The translations under genes were made by a program, and so were the position numbers. A model generated the notes under the pieces. It saw only the letters and a program-made list of their open reading frames with translations, was not told where the DNA came from and did no database searches. 37,858 nt of DNA from an uncultured Alistipes sp. (GTDB lineage Bacteria > Bacteroidota > Bacteroidia > Bacteroidales > Rikenellaceae): assembly GCA_949283205.1 (NCBI GenBank), contig CASDSD010000019.1:1-37858 (forward strand), in the 5' to 3' direction. The number at the start of each line of letters is the position of its first letter. The stretch's first letter is position 1. Below are positions 8,189-15,542 of the stretch, in pieces.

Positions 8189-9706
8189 ATGGCCCGATAC
8201 ATCACCATAGACAACATGTCGCCGGCAGTGCCGCTCGACACCATCCCCGAAGAGCCATACGACGATCTCTTCAACGACCTGGCCGACCGCCTCGCCCTCG
8301 AGCATTGCCACATGGCGCACTACTTCGCCCGCGCGGAGGGAGACCGCCTGCGCTTCTACGTCATCCTGCTCGACGACAAGGCCCGCACCATCATGATAAG
8401 CTCCTTCGCCATGGGCTACCACGACGAGGAGCCACTGCCCTCGCTCACGGCGCTGCGCCCCGCCATGCACCCCTTCGAGCGCGACATCACGGAACGCTAC
8501 GGCGTGCGCTTCGACGCCATGCCCTGGGACAAGCCCCTGCGTCTGCCCTTCGACCGCCGCGACCGCCGCACCAATGTCGGCAACTACCCCTTCTACACCA
8601 TCGAGGGCGACTCGCTCCACGAGGTGAACGTCGGCCCCATACATGCCGGCATCATCGAGCCCGGCGCCTTCCGCTTCATCTGCAACGGCGAGACGGTGCT
8701 CCACCTCGAGATAGCCCTCGGATACCAGCACCGCGGCATCGAGAGCCTCTTCGTCGCCACGGACAACCGCCTGCGCCAGGCCACCCTCGCCGAGACCATA
8801 GCCGGGGACTCCGCCGTGGCAAACGCCACGGCATATGCCGAGGCCGTGGAGAAGCTCGCAGGGCACACCCCGTCGGAGTGCCTCGTGCGCGAGCGCGCCG
8901 CGGCCCTCGAGCTCGAGCGCATGGCCATGCACATAGCCGACACGGGCGCCCTCTCGATGGATGTGGGGTACCAGCTGGGGCAGGTGGCATGCGAGGCCCT
9001 GCGCACCATGACCATAAACACCACGCAGGCGTGGTGCGGCAACCGCTTCGCCAAGGGGCTCATACGCCCCTTCGGCACCAACAAACCCCTCACCGTCGAG
9101 AAGAGGGATATGATACGCCGCAACGTGGCCGAGATCGTGCGCCGCTACGACGAGGTGCGGCACGACATAAAGAGCTCGCCCACGCTGCTGGCACGCTACG
9201 AGCAGTGCGGCGTGGTGCCGCGCGCCGAGATGCTGCGCATCGGCGGCGTGGGCATGGCGGCGCGCGCCAGCGGCGTGGAGCGCGACATCCGCACGTCGCA
9301 CCCCTCGGGGATATTCGCACGGCAGATCGCCCACGAGAGCATCGTCAAGCGCCACGGCGACGTCATGGCCCGTCTGATGATGCGCTGCCGCGAGGTGCTG
9401 CAGTCGGCCGAATACGTAGACCGCATCCTCGCCGGGCACACGCCCGACACGGCGATGCCGCGCCCCGACTACGAACGTCCCCTGGCGCCGGACGCCCTCG
9501 CCGTGAGCCTCGTCGAGGCGTGGCGCGGGGAGCTCTGCCATGTCGCCGTGACAGACGCCGCGGGCCGCATCGCCGACTACCGTATCAAGGACCCGAGCCT
9601 CCACAACTGGCTCGCCCTGGCGCTGGCGGTGCGCGGCGAGGGCATCTCCGACTTCCCGATATGCAACAAGAGTTTCAACCTGTCGTACTGCGGCCACGAC
9701 CTGTGA
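8189..9706 (+). CDS. Hydrogenase-like large subunit (NuoC-NuoD fusion type) lacking both NiFe CxxC motifs
   Basis: Soluble 505-residue protein in the HycE/HyfG/Nqo4-5 family. Residues 1-135 resemble the NuoC/30-kDa domain (HPFERDITERYGVRF), and from about 140 the NuoD/large-subunit domain follows (HEVNVGPIHAGIIEPGAFRF, LHLEIALGYQHRGIE). In true group 4 hydrogenases an RVCGICGFAH motif follows; here residues 203-212 read TIAGDSAVAN, so the two cysteines are Ala205 and Ser208. At the C-terminus the DPCxxC motif is replaced by DFPICNKSFNLSYCGHDL (488-505), which has two cysteines nine residues apart and no CxxC. The protein therefore cannot bind an ordinary NiFe centre. This fits Ehr-type complexes; its substrate is unknown. 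Confidence 0.9.
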   Translation: MARYITIDNMSPAVPLDTIPEEPYDDLFNDLADRLALEHCHMAHYFARAEGDRLRFYVILLDDKARTIMISSFAMGYHDEEPLPSLTALRPAMHPFERDITERYGVRFDAMPWDKPLRLPFDRRDRRTNVGNYPFYTIEGDSLHEVNVGPIHAGIIEPGAFRFICNGETVLHLEIALGYQHRGIESLFVATDNRLRQATLAETIAGDSAVANATAYAEAVEKLAGHTPSECLVRERAAALELERMAMHIADTGALSMDVGYQLGQVACEALRTMTINTTQAWCGNRFAKGLIRPFGTNKPLTVEKRDMIRRNVAEIVRRYDEVRHDIKSSPTLLARYEQCGVVPRAEMLRIGGVGMAARASGVERDIRTSHPSGIFARQIAHESIVKRHGDVMARLMMRCREVLQSAEYVDRILAGHTPDTAMPRPDYERPLAPDALAVSLVEAWRGELCHVAVTDAAGRIADYRIKDPSLHNWLALALAVRGEGISDFPICNKSFNLSYCGHDL

Positions 9707-9749
9707 CGCGCGGCACGAGGCGACAGGAAACAGATAACAGATACAAGAG

Positions 9750-10511
9750 ATGATAATACCCAAGATAAAGGTTCTGCGCAGCCACGGCACGCAATACATC
9801 CCCGACCTGACGAAGGTGACCCTCACCGACGAGTTCCGCGGGCGTCCCGAACTGACCGCCACGGACGACATGTCGGACGTCGCCGCCGCAGCCGCACTAT
9901 GCCCCACGCGGGCCATCACCGCGGCGCCCTTCACGCTCGACCTCGGGCGCTGTCTCTTCTGCGGCGAGTGCGCCCTGCGCGCACCCCGCAACATACGTTT
10001 CACGAACGACTACCGCATCGGCTCCGCCGCACGCGAGAGCCTCGTCGTGCGCCCCGGCGACAGCGCCATAGACTTCCGCCACGACACCGTCCGCCCCGAG
10101 ATACCGCGTCTCTTCGGCCATGCGCTCAAGCTGCGCCAGGTGTCGGCCGGCGGCGACGCCTCCAACGAGATGGAGCTAAACGCCACGGGCAACGTCAACT
10201 TCGACTTCGGCCGCTACGGCGTCGAGTTCACCGCCTCGCCCCGCCACGCCGACGGCATAGTCATAACGGGCCCCGTGTCGCAGAACATGTCCGCCGCCCT
10301 CGAGATATGTTACGACGCCGTGCCCGATCCCAAGATCGTCATCGCCTGCGGCGCCGACGCCTGCTCCGGCGGCCTCTTCGCCGGGAGCCGCGCCGTGGAC
10401 CGCACCTTCTTCGAGCGGCACCGCGTCGACCTGTGGCTCCCGGGAGCACCCGCACACCCCATGATCTTCATCGAGGGGGTCATGAACCTCGTCGGCAGGA
10501 TACGGCGATAA
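9750..10511 (+). CDS. Ferredoxin-like domain fused to NuoB/HyfI-like small subunit with degenerate cluster sites
   Basis: 253-residue fusion. Residues 40-85 are a half-emptied 2[4Fe-4S] ferredoxin domain: the first motif keeps only the terminal CP cysteine (Cys51, in LCPTRAI), and the second keeps CLFCGEC (68, 71, 74) but has RAP instead of CP. In bacterial ferredoxins those four cysteines ligate the same cluster, so one complete [4Fe-4S] site should remain. Residues 125-253 are NuoB/HycG-like (RYGVEFTASPRHADGIVITGPV, VPDPKIVIACGADACSGGLF), but the four proximal-cluster ligands are replaced by Asp136, Asn139, Asp203 and Ala233 (PGAPA for PGCPP). Three non-canonical cysteines (187, 200, 205) remain. 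Last gene of the operon; a terminator follows at 10550. The family call is firm; the metal content is inferred. Confidence 0.85.
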   Translation: MIIPKIKVLRSHGTQYIPDLTKVTLTDEFRGRPELTATDDMSDVAAAAALCPTRAITAAPFTLDLGRCLFCGECALRAPRNIRFTNDYRIGSAARESLVVRPGDSAIDFRHDTVRPEIPRLFGHALKLRQVSAGGDASNEMELNATGNVNFDFGRYGVEFTASPRHADGIVITGPVSQNMSAALEICYDAVPDPKIVIACGADACSGGLFAGSRAVDRTFFERHRVDLWLPGAPAHPMIFIEGVMNLVGRIRR

Positions 10512-10549
10512 GGAGGCCCAAAGGCCCCGTAATAAACGGCCGCTTCTAT

Positions 10550-10586
10550 CGGCAGGATACCCGGGCGTGGTGTCCTGCCGGTTTTT
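10550..10586 (+). terminator. Intrinsic terminator of the hydrogenase-related operon
   Basis: A 12-bp stem (10550-10561 with 10569-10580, one U-G wobble), a 7-base loop, and a run of T at 10582-10586. It lies 38 bases after the operon's final stop codon. Confidence 0.88.
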
Positions 10587-10650
10587 GTCTTTCCCTTACC
10601 GGAAATTTTCATTGCGACCTTTGGCGGCGGGGATTTTTCTTCTTTTCTAC

Positions 10651-10857
10651 AAAAAACATGTTTGCAACTTTTGGTGGCAAAAGTTGCGCAAAACCATCCG
10701 CAAGGCGTTCTCGCGGGGCCTCAAGCCGCAGCGGCGGAATCGGACGCAAAGCGCTTTTACTTCGTGAAAAGGTCTCCGATTCTCTTCGCCGCCGCGACCC
10801 TCCGCCTTCTTCCGCTGCGAACGCAATGCGGAACCGCTGTAAAACGCTCCGCGTTTT
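10651..10857 (+). repeat. Dispersed intergenic repeat, copy A (about 205 bp)
   Basis: Nearly identical over about 200 bp to 18891-19088, with a few substitutions. It begins with a hairpin (GCAACTTTTG, loop GTGG, CAAAAGTTGC at 10664-10687), continues through AAACCATCCGCAAGGCGTTC and a TTTTACTTCGTGAAAAGG block, and ends at AAACGCTCCGCG. A related start unit (TTGCGACCTTTGGCGGC, then GGATTTTTCTTC) lies just upstream at 10612-10643. No terminal inverted repeats or target duplications were seen. Confidence 0.85.
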
Positions 10858-11029
10858 TGTATTTATTTTCAGAAACTATTTCGGGCCGAACGCAACACCC
10901 GCATTGCAAACAATTTTCGGGGAGTGGGTAAGCCTGACATTTCGGGCGACTATTCACGTCCGAATGGCAAAACCGCATTGCAAAAATTTCGGGAAAAGTC
11001 GCGTGGCGGGGGTTCGCGTGAAAAACCGA

Positions 11030-11051
11030 AGACCTTTTCACGAAGTAAAAG
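11030..11051 (-). repeat. Inverted fragment of the dispersed repeat
   Basis: These 22 bases are the exact reverse complement of 10754-10775 in copy A and of 18984-19005 in copy B. Flanking bases on both sides are similar but diverged, so this looks like an older inverted copy. Confidence 0.8.
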
Positions 11052-11120
11052 TGCGAAGCATTCGGTTTAGCGAAACCCGCCATGCGACCCGAAATTTTTG
11101 CCTTGCGGCAGTATTTTGGC

Positions 11121-11148
11121 GCCACCTTTTTGCTGCCAAAAAGGTGGC
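11121..11148. repeat. Perfect 12-bp hairpin inside the repeat region
   Basis: GCCACCTTTTTG (11121-11132), loop CTGC, then its exact complement CAAAAAGGTGGC (11137-11148). A partial further copy of the right arm (GCCAAAAAGGTATC) follows near 11183. No strong T-run follows on either strand, so it is not clearly a terminator. Confidence 0.8.
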
Positions 11149-11229
11149 AAAAGAATTTTTATTGTGGGATAATTTTACTGCCAAAAAGGTATCAAAAAAC
11201 TCTTTTTCCTTTCCCCGAAAAGATGGATT

Positions 11230-11315
11230 TATGCAACTTTTGGTGGCAAAAGTTGCGCAAAACCATCCGCAAGGCGTTCTCGCGGGGCCTCAAGCCGCTG
11301 CGGCGGAAGCGGGCG
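11230..11315 (+). repeat. Dispersed intergenic repeat, copy C (truncated, about 85 bp)
   Basis: Direct copy of the first part of copy A, including the hairpin (11233-11256) and the AAACCATCCGCAAGGCGTTC block. It diverges after the CGGCGGAAG segment, so the second half is missing. Confidence 0.85.
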
Positions 11316-11370
11316 GGACGCGCGATGGCTTCGCCCAAACGAGAAAAAGAGACGTGACAAAAGCGACAGA

Positions 11371-11405
11371 CAAAAACTCCCTGCCGCATGTTTAGCGGCA
11401 GGGAG
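11371..11405 (-). terminator. Intrinsic terminator of the GH20 gene
   Basis: On the minus strand an 11-bp perfect GC-rich stem (11405-11395 with 11387-11377) with a 7-base loop is followed by TTTTT (complement of 11376-11372). It sits 37 bases past the stop codon at 11442. Confidence 0.92.
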
Positions 11406-11441
11406 CTGTATCCCGATTCCGGAAATCCCTCCCGGAGGCAG

Positions 11442-13766
11442 TTATTCAACCGTGATCTCGTCCACGAAGAGGAAGCCGGGGTAGCCCTTGGCGCCGTGCC
11501 ACTCCGGGATCGAGTGCTCCGACAGGATCACCACCTTCACATAGCGGCATGTCACGCCGTCGAACGAGAGCCTGTGGGTGAAGATGCCGTTGCCGTCGTC
11601 GGCCTTCATTGCGGGGGATGTCTCCGACGCAACCTCGCGGAACTGCTCGCCGTCGTCCGACACCAGAACCGTCGCGCCGCGCGAGTCGAAGATCCAGTCG
11701 CCCTTCTCGACGCAGGTGCGGTACGACACCGACGAGATCTCCGTCGCGGCCCCGAGGTCGATCACCGCCTCGAGGTCGGTGCCGCAGAAACCGATCCAGC
11801 GCCCCGTCTTGTAGTTGCGGTCGCCCGTGAGGCCGTCCACCAGCATCGGCGCCCCGCCGAAGGTGTAGCTCGGGTGCGACGCCTGCAGCAGCTCGATGCG
11901 TTTCATCGCCGCCTTGCCGAAGCGGACCGTATCGGTGGTTATGCGTGAGGCCGCACCGCCCTTGCGCAGGGCAACCGTGCGCAGCACGGCATCATCCGAG
12001 ATATTGAGCGTGCCCTCGATACATGGCGACGAGGCCGTCGGCTCCGTCCCGTCGAGGGTATAGTGTACGGGGGCATCGTCGATGGTAGAGGCGGTCACGG
12101 CGAGCGTCCCCGCTGCGGGGTCGGGCTTAAGCTCGAGCGTCACGTCGAAGATATGGGTGGCGTAGTTCCAGCCCTTCAGGTCATATATACGGCAGAGGCG
12201 CGCCGCACGCCGCAGGAAACGGTCGTAGACCTTCTTTTCGGGGGCGCACCACTGCGACTCCGCCAGCGCCGCCATGCGCGGCAGAACCATATACTGCACC
12301 TGCGCGAAGTCGGGGATGTACTCCGTCCACAGGTTGGCCTGCACGCCCACGATATACCGCTGCTCCTCGGGTGTGAGCGACCGCGGCATCGGCTCATAGG
12401 AGTAGACCCGCTCGATGGGCAGGTAGCCGCCGATGGCCATGGGCTCCTCGGCCGTATTCTTCGCCTGGTAGTAGTCGAAGTAGTGGTAGGTGTTGGGCGT
12501 CATGATGACGTCGTGGTGCTGCCGCGCCGCCTCGATGCCGCCGCCCTCGCCGCGCCACGACATAACCGTGGCTCCCGGGGCCAGACCTCCCTCCAGCGTC
12601 TCGTCCCAGCCGATCATGCGGCGGCCGTGCGACGCCAGGAAATCCGCCGCCTCGTGTATGACGTAGCTCTGGAGCCGCTGCTCCTTCGTATGGTTGCCGT
12701 CGGTGCGCAGCCCCAGCGCGCGGATCCGCGCCTGGCACTTCGGGCAGCTCTCCCACCGCACCTTCGGGCACTCGTCGCCCCCGACGTGGATATACTCCGA
12801 CGGGAAGATCTCCATGATCTCCGCAAGCACGTCCTTGATGAAGGCTATCGTGGCATCGTTGCCCGCGCAGAGCACGTCGTCCGAGATGCCCCACTGCATC
12901 CACACGTCATACGGGCCCCCCGTACACCCCAGCTCCGGATAGGCCGCCAGCGCCGCCTGCATGTGCCCCGGCAGGTCGATCTCCGGGATCACCGTGATGT
13001 AACGCTCCGCCGCGTAGGCCACGATCTCGCGCGCCTCGTCCTGGGTGTAGAAGCCGCCGTAGGGCTTGCCGTCGTACTCGCCCGTGTTGTGGCCGATGAC
13101 GGTCTGCTTGCGCTTGGACCCCACCTCCGTCAGCAGCGGGTACTTCCTGATCTCGATACGCCACCCCTGGTCGTCCGTCAGGTGCCAGTGGAAGCGGTTG
13201 ATGTCGTGCAGCGCCAGCATGTCGATATAGGTCTTCACCTCCTCCACAGAGAAGAAGTGGCGCGAGACGTCGAGGTGCATGCCGCGGTATGCGAAACGCG
13301 GACTGTCCACGATCGTCACCGCCGGCAGCGCGCACCGGCCGGAAGTTACGCCCACGGCCTTGCGCAGCGTCTGGATGCCGTAGAAGACACCCGCCGGCGT
13401 CGTGCCCGTCACCGTCACGCCGTCGGCCGTCACCTCGATGCGGTAGCCCTCGGCATTGCCCCCGGCATCGCCCAGGGCGAGGGTCACGGCTCCACTGCCG
13501 GCGCCGTCCTCGGTGGGAACGAGCCGCAGCCCCGTCTGCTCGCCGATATATTCGGCCAGGAATTCGGCATTGCGCCGCATGGCATCATCCCCCGCGGGGT
13601 AGTTCACCGCCGTGCCCTCCTTCAGCACGAAGGGCGCGCCCTCCGCCGCCGTCACCTCGAGCGGCGCCGGAACGATGTCGTAGTCGGCCGTGGCCGTCGT
13701 GCCGCACGATACGGCCGCAAGGGTCAGCATCGCACAGAATGTTGCGGGTAACAGTTTGATTATCAT
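11442..13766 (-). CDS. Beta-N-acetylhexosaminidase, GH20 lipoprotein with C-terminal discoidin-like domain
   Basis: Predicted exo-enzyme removing terminal GlcNAc or GalNAc from glycans, 774 residues. The start at 13766 gives a lipoprotein signal (MIIKLLPATF..., lipobox LAAVSC, Cys21); an open frame extends further upstream but lacks a signal sequence there. Residues 30-150 form the GH20b-type N-terminal domain. The catalytic barrel follows with YRGMHLDVSRHF, FHWHLTDDQGWRIEI, EIDLPGHMQAAL and the catalytic pair D331-E332 in HVGGDECPKVRW. The last 130 or so residues resemble an F5/8-type C (CBM32-like) carbohydrate-binding domain (GRWIGFCGTDLEAVIDLG, VSDDGEQFREV, RYVKVVI). Such enzymes in gut Bacteroidota work on mucin or N-glycans; no SusC/D pair is next to it here. 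Confidence 0.95.
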   Translation of the reverse strand: MIIKLLPATFCAMLTLAAVSCGTTATADYDIVPAPLEVTAAEGAPFVLKEGTAVNYPAGDDAMRRNAEFLAEYIGEQTGLRLVPTEDGAGSGAVTLALGDAGGNAEGYRIEVTADGVTVTGTTPAGVFYGIQTLRKAVGVTSGRCALPAVTIVDSPRFAYRGMHLDVSRHFFSVEEVKTYIDMLALHDINRFHWHLTDDQGWRIEIRKYPLLTEVGSKRKQTVIGHNTGEYDGKPYGGFYTQDEAREIVAYAAERYITVIPEIDLPGHMQAALAAYPELGCTGGPYDVWMQWGISDDVLCAGNDATIAFIKDVLAEIMEIFPSEYIHVGGDECPKVRWESCPKCQARIRALGLRTDGNHTKEQRLQSYVIHEAADFLASHGRRMIGWDETLEGGLAPGATVMSWRGEGGGIEAARQHHDVIMTPNTYHYFDYYQAKNTAEEPMAIGGYLPIERVYSYEPMPRSLTPEEQRYIVGVQANLWTEYIPDFAQVQYMVLPRMAALAESQWCAPEKKVYDRFLRRAARLCRIYDLKGWNYATHIFDVTLELKPDPAAGTLAVTASTIDDAPVHYTLDGTEPTASSPCIEGTLNISDDAVLRTVALRKGGAASRITTDTVRFGKAAMKRIELLQASHPSYTFGGAPMLVDGLTGDRNYKTGRWIGFCGTDLEAVIDLGAATEISSVSYRTCVEKGDWIFDSRGATVLVSDDGEQFREVASETSPAMKADDGNGIFTHRLSFDGVTCRYVKVVILSEHSIPEWHGAKGYPGFLFVDEITVE

Positions 13767-14019
13767 GTGTAAAAAGTTTACGATACCGGCACGCGCCATC
13801 TCCCGACGCCCGATGCCGCCCCCTCCCCTTCGGAAGGCCGGGCATGCGCACCGTCGTCCGCGTGCACCGTACGGCCGTGCCGTAATCGTACGGAACCCGC
13901 TTGTAACGTGGTAAATGTAATAAAAATCGCGCGCAGAAACAAATCCGCCACCCAATTTCCGCACGGCCCTTCAACCCCGCGCCGCAGACACGCCGACTGC
14001 CCCGTTTTTTATATTTTTT
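13767..14019. other. Intergenic spacer between GH20 gene and promoter repeat
   Basis: No gene seen. On the minus strand TACATTTA (complement of 13912-13919) misses the TAnnTTTG consensus at its last base and could be a weak -7 element for the GH20 gene with a leader of about 140 bases; support is thin. Confidence 0.4.
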
Positions 14020-14181
14020 GGCTGCGCCTTGGACAGGCTGCGCCTCGGCATAAAAAATCAAGCAAGCTTGTTTTTTCTGCCCTCGACTTTCGCTATCTTT
14101 GGCTTCGCCTTAGACAGGAGGCGCCTCGGCATAAAAAATCAAGCAAGCTTGTTTTTTCTGCCCTCGGCTTTCGCTATCTTT
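14020..14181 (+). repeat. Two tandem 81-bp promoter-bearing repeats
   Basis: 14020-14100 and 14101-14181 are direct copies of one 81-bp unit differing at about six positions. Each has GCGCCTCGGCATAAAAAATC, then a short stem (CAAG, loop CAAG, CTTG, flanked by A and T runs), and each ends in CTTTCGCTATCTTT. The duplication therefore doubles a -7 promoter element ahead of the metallophosphoesterase gene. Confidence 0.92.
14094..14101 (+). promoter_or_regulatory. -7 element in first 81-bp repeat
   Basis: TATCTTTG fits TAnnTTTG. It would give a leader of about 100 bases that runs through the second repeat unit and its hairpin. Confidence 0.5.
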
Positions 14182-14182
14182 G
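14175..14182 (+). promoter_or_regulatory. -7 element in second 81-bp repeat, likely main promoter of the metallophosphoesterase gene
   Basis: TATCTTTG followed by C, 19 bases before the ATG at 14202, so the leader would be short. A TTG lies 23 bases upstream, slightly far for a -33 element. Confidence 0.65.
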
Positions 14183-14201
14183 CACTCAAACATCCCGACA
14201 C

Positions 14202-15356
14202 ATGACAACAATAATCATAGCGATAGTGTTTCTCTCGCTGCTGCCCGACATACATATCTGGTACGTGGCGCTCCGGGCCGGCATGCCCGTCATCCTCCCC
14301 GCGATCCTCTCGCTGCCCACGCTCGCCCTGCTGCTGCTCGCAGCCGCGGCCGCGGCAGGACACCCCCACTCCGATACGTTCAGGATATTCTTCGTGCTGC
14401 TGCTCGGCTTCGTGCTGCCGAAGCTCATCTTCGCCATCCTCTCCCTCGCAGGCCGCGCCGCAGCCATTGCCATACCCGCCATAGCACACAAGGGCGACAC
14501 GCTGGCCCTCACCGCCGCCCTCATCGTCGCCGCCACCGCCCTCTACGGCTATCTCTCCGGCTGGAGGAGGCTCTGCGTACGAGAGGTCGAGATATCGCTG
14601 CCGCGCCTGCCCGCAGCCTTCGACGGCTACCGCGCCGTCCACATATCGGACCTCCACCTCGGAACATACGGCAGCGACACCTCATACGTCAGCCGCCTCG
14701 TCGAGAGGGTGAACAGCCTCGATCCCGACGTCATACTCTTCACGGGCGACCTGGTGAACATCTCGGCCGCGGAGACGGAGCCGTATCGCACCATCCTCGC
14801 GCGCCTCAACGCCCCGGACGGCGTGATATCGGTCCTCGGCAACCACGACTACTGCGAATACGGCCGCTACGACACCCGCGACGGCGCACGCCGCAACCTC
14901 GAGGAGGTGATACGGTGCGAACGCGGCATGGGGTGGAATCTGCTGCTCGACGGCAGCGTCACGCTGCACCGCGGCGCCGACTCCATCGCCGTCATCGGCG
15001 TCCAGAACACCGGCCGCCCGCCATTCCCCTCGCGCGGAAACCTCCGCCGCGCCATGCAGGGCCTCCCCGACGGCATCTTCAAGATACTGCTCACGCACGA
15101 CCCCTCGCACTGGAGGCTCGAGGTGCTGCCACGGACAGACATCGACCTCACCCTCTCGGGCCACACCCACGCCGTGCAGCTCCGAATAGGGGGCTTCTCC
15201 CCGGCACGGTGGCTCTATCCCGAGTGGGGCGGCCTCTACACCGACCATGGACGCGCGCTCCATGTATCCACCGGCATCGGGGGCACGGTGCCATTCCGCC
15301 TGGGGGCATGGCCCGAAATAGACATCATAACGCTGCGCCGACACTCCGGCCAGTGA
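14202..15356 (+). CDS. Membrane-anchored calcineurin-like metallophosphoesterase
   Basis: 384-residue protein with four or so hydrophobic helices in residues 1-120, then a YkuE/YaeI-type metallophosphoesterase domain. The five metal-binding signatures are all readable in order: SDLHLG, DVILFTGDLVN, GNHDYCEYG, LLTHDPSHW and LSGHTHAVQ, so a dinuclear metal site should be intact. The catalytic domain probably faces the periplasm, and related proteins act on lipid-linked or UDP-linked phosphates, but the substrate cannot be read from sequence. The ATG at 14202 follows the promoter at 14175 directly; the upstream in-frame extension encodes the repeat and is rejected. The gene is flanked by intergenic sequence and is probably monocistronic. 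Confidence 0.9.
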   Translation: MTTIIIAIVFLSLLPDIHIWYVALRAGMPVILPAILSLPTLALLLLAAAAAAGHPHSDTFRIFFVLLLGFVLPKLIFAILSLAGRAAAIAIPAIAHKGDTLALTAALIVAATALYGYLSGWRRLCVREVEISLPRLPAAFDGYRAVHISDLHLGTYGSDTSYVSRLVERVNSLDPDVILFTGDLVNISAAETEPYRTILARLNAPDGVISVLGNHDYCEYGRYDTRDGARRNLEEVIRCERGMGWNLLLDGSVTLHRGADSIAVIGVQNTGRPPFPSRGNLRRAMQGLPDGIFKILLTHDPSHWRLEVLPRTDIDLTLSGHTHAVQLRIGGFSPARWLYPEWGGLYTDHGRALHVSTGIGGTVPFRLGAWPEIDIITLRRHSGQ

Positions 15357-15505
15357 CACGCCCCCACATTCGGACACGCCCTCGGCGGCACCGCATCGAG
15401 GCTCCGACATGGCCCGATATCGCGCAACATGGCCCGAGAACGCCCGAAGCGGCGCCGCAACACGGAAAAATGACCCCGCGGAGAGATAACCGTAAAAGAT
15501 TTTTG

Positions 15506-15513
15506 TAACTTTG
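15506..15513 (+). promoter_or_regulatory. -7 promoter element of serS
   Basis: TAACTTTG matches TAnnTTTG and lies 29 bases before the serS ATG. The 120 bases between the previous stop and this element show nothing else recognisable. Confidence 0.7.
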
Positions 15514-15542
15514 CTGCCAAAAACCAATAAAGAGCAACCGTT

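Larger units (their letters stand above)
10587..11370. other. Gene-free region holding dispersed repeats
   Basis: No credible gene. Frames that stay open here follow the repeat sequence and resemble no recognisable protein. The region is richer in A and T than its surroundings and holds two direct copies of a repeat also found near 18.9 kb, an inverted fragment of it, and several short hairpins, all listed separately. A further imperfect pair, each containing CCGCATTGCAAA followed by TTTCGGG, lies near 10900 and 10975. Confidence 0.7.

Noticed and set aside
8189-10511. Calling the operon a functional [NiFe] hydrogenase-4 or formate hydrogenlyase
   Set aside because: Both CxxC motifs and all proximal-cluster ligands are missing, and no maturation or formate dehydrogenase genes are present.
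10567-11357. Small open frames in the repeat region after the Ehr-type operon
   Set aside because: They follow the dispersed repeat, recur with it near 18.9 kb in different frames, and have no start context or homology I recognise.
13908-14201. N-terminal extension of the metallophosphoesterase
   Set aside because: It would translate the two 81-bp promoter repeats and place the -7 elements inside the gene.
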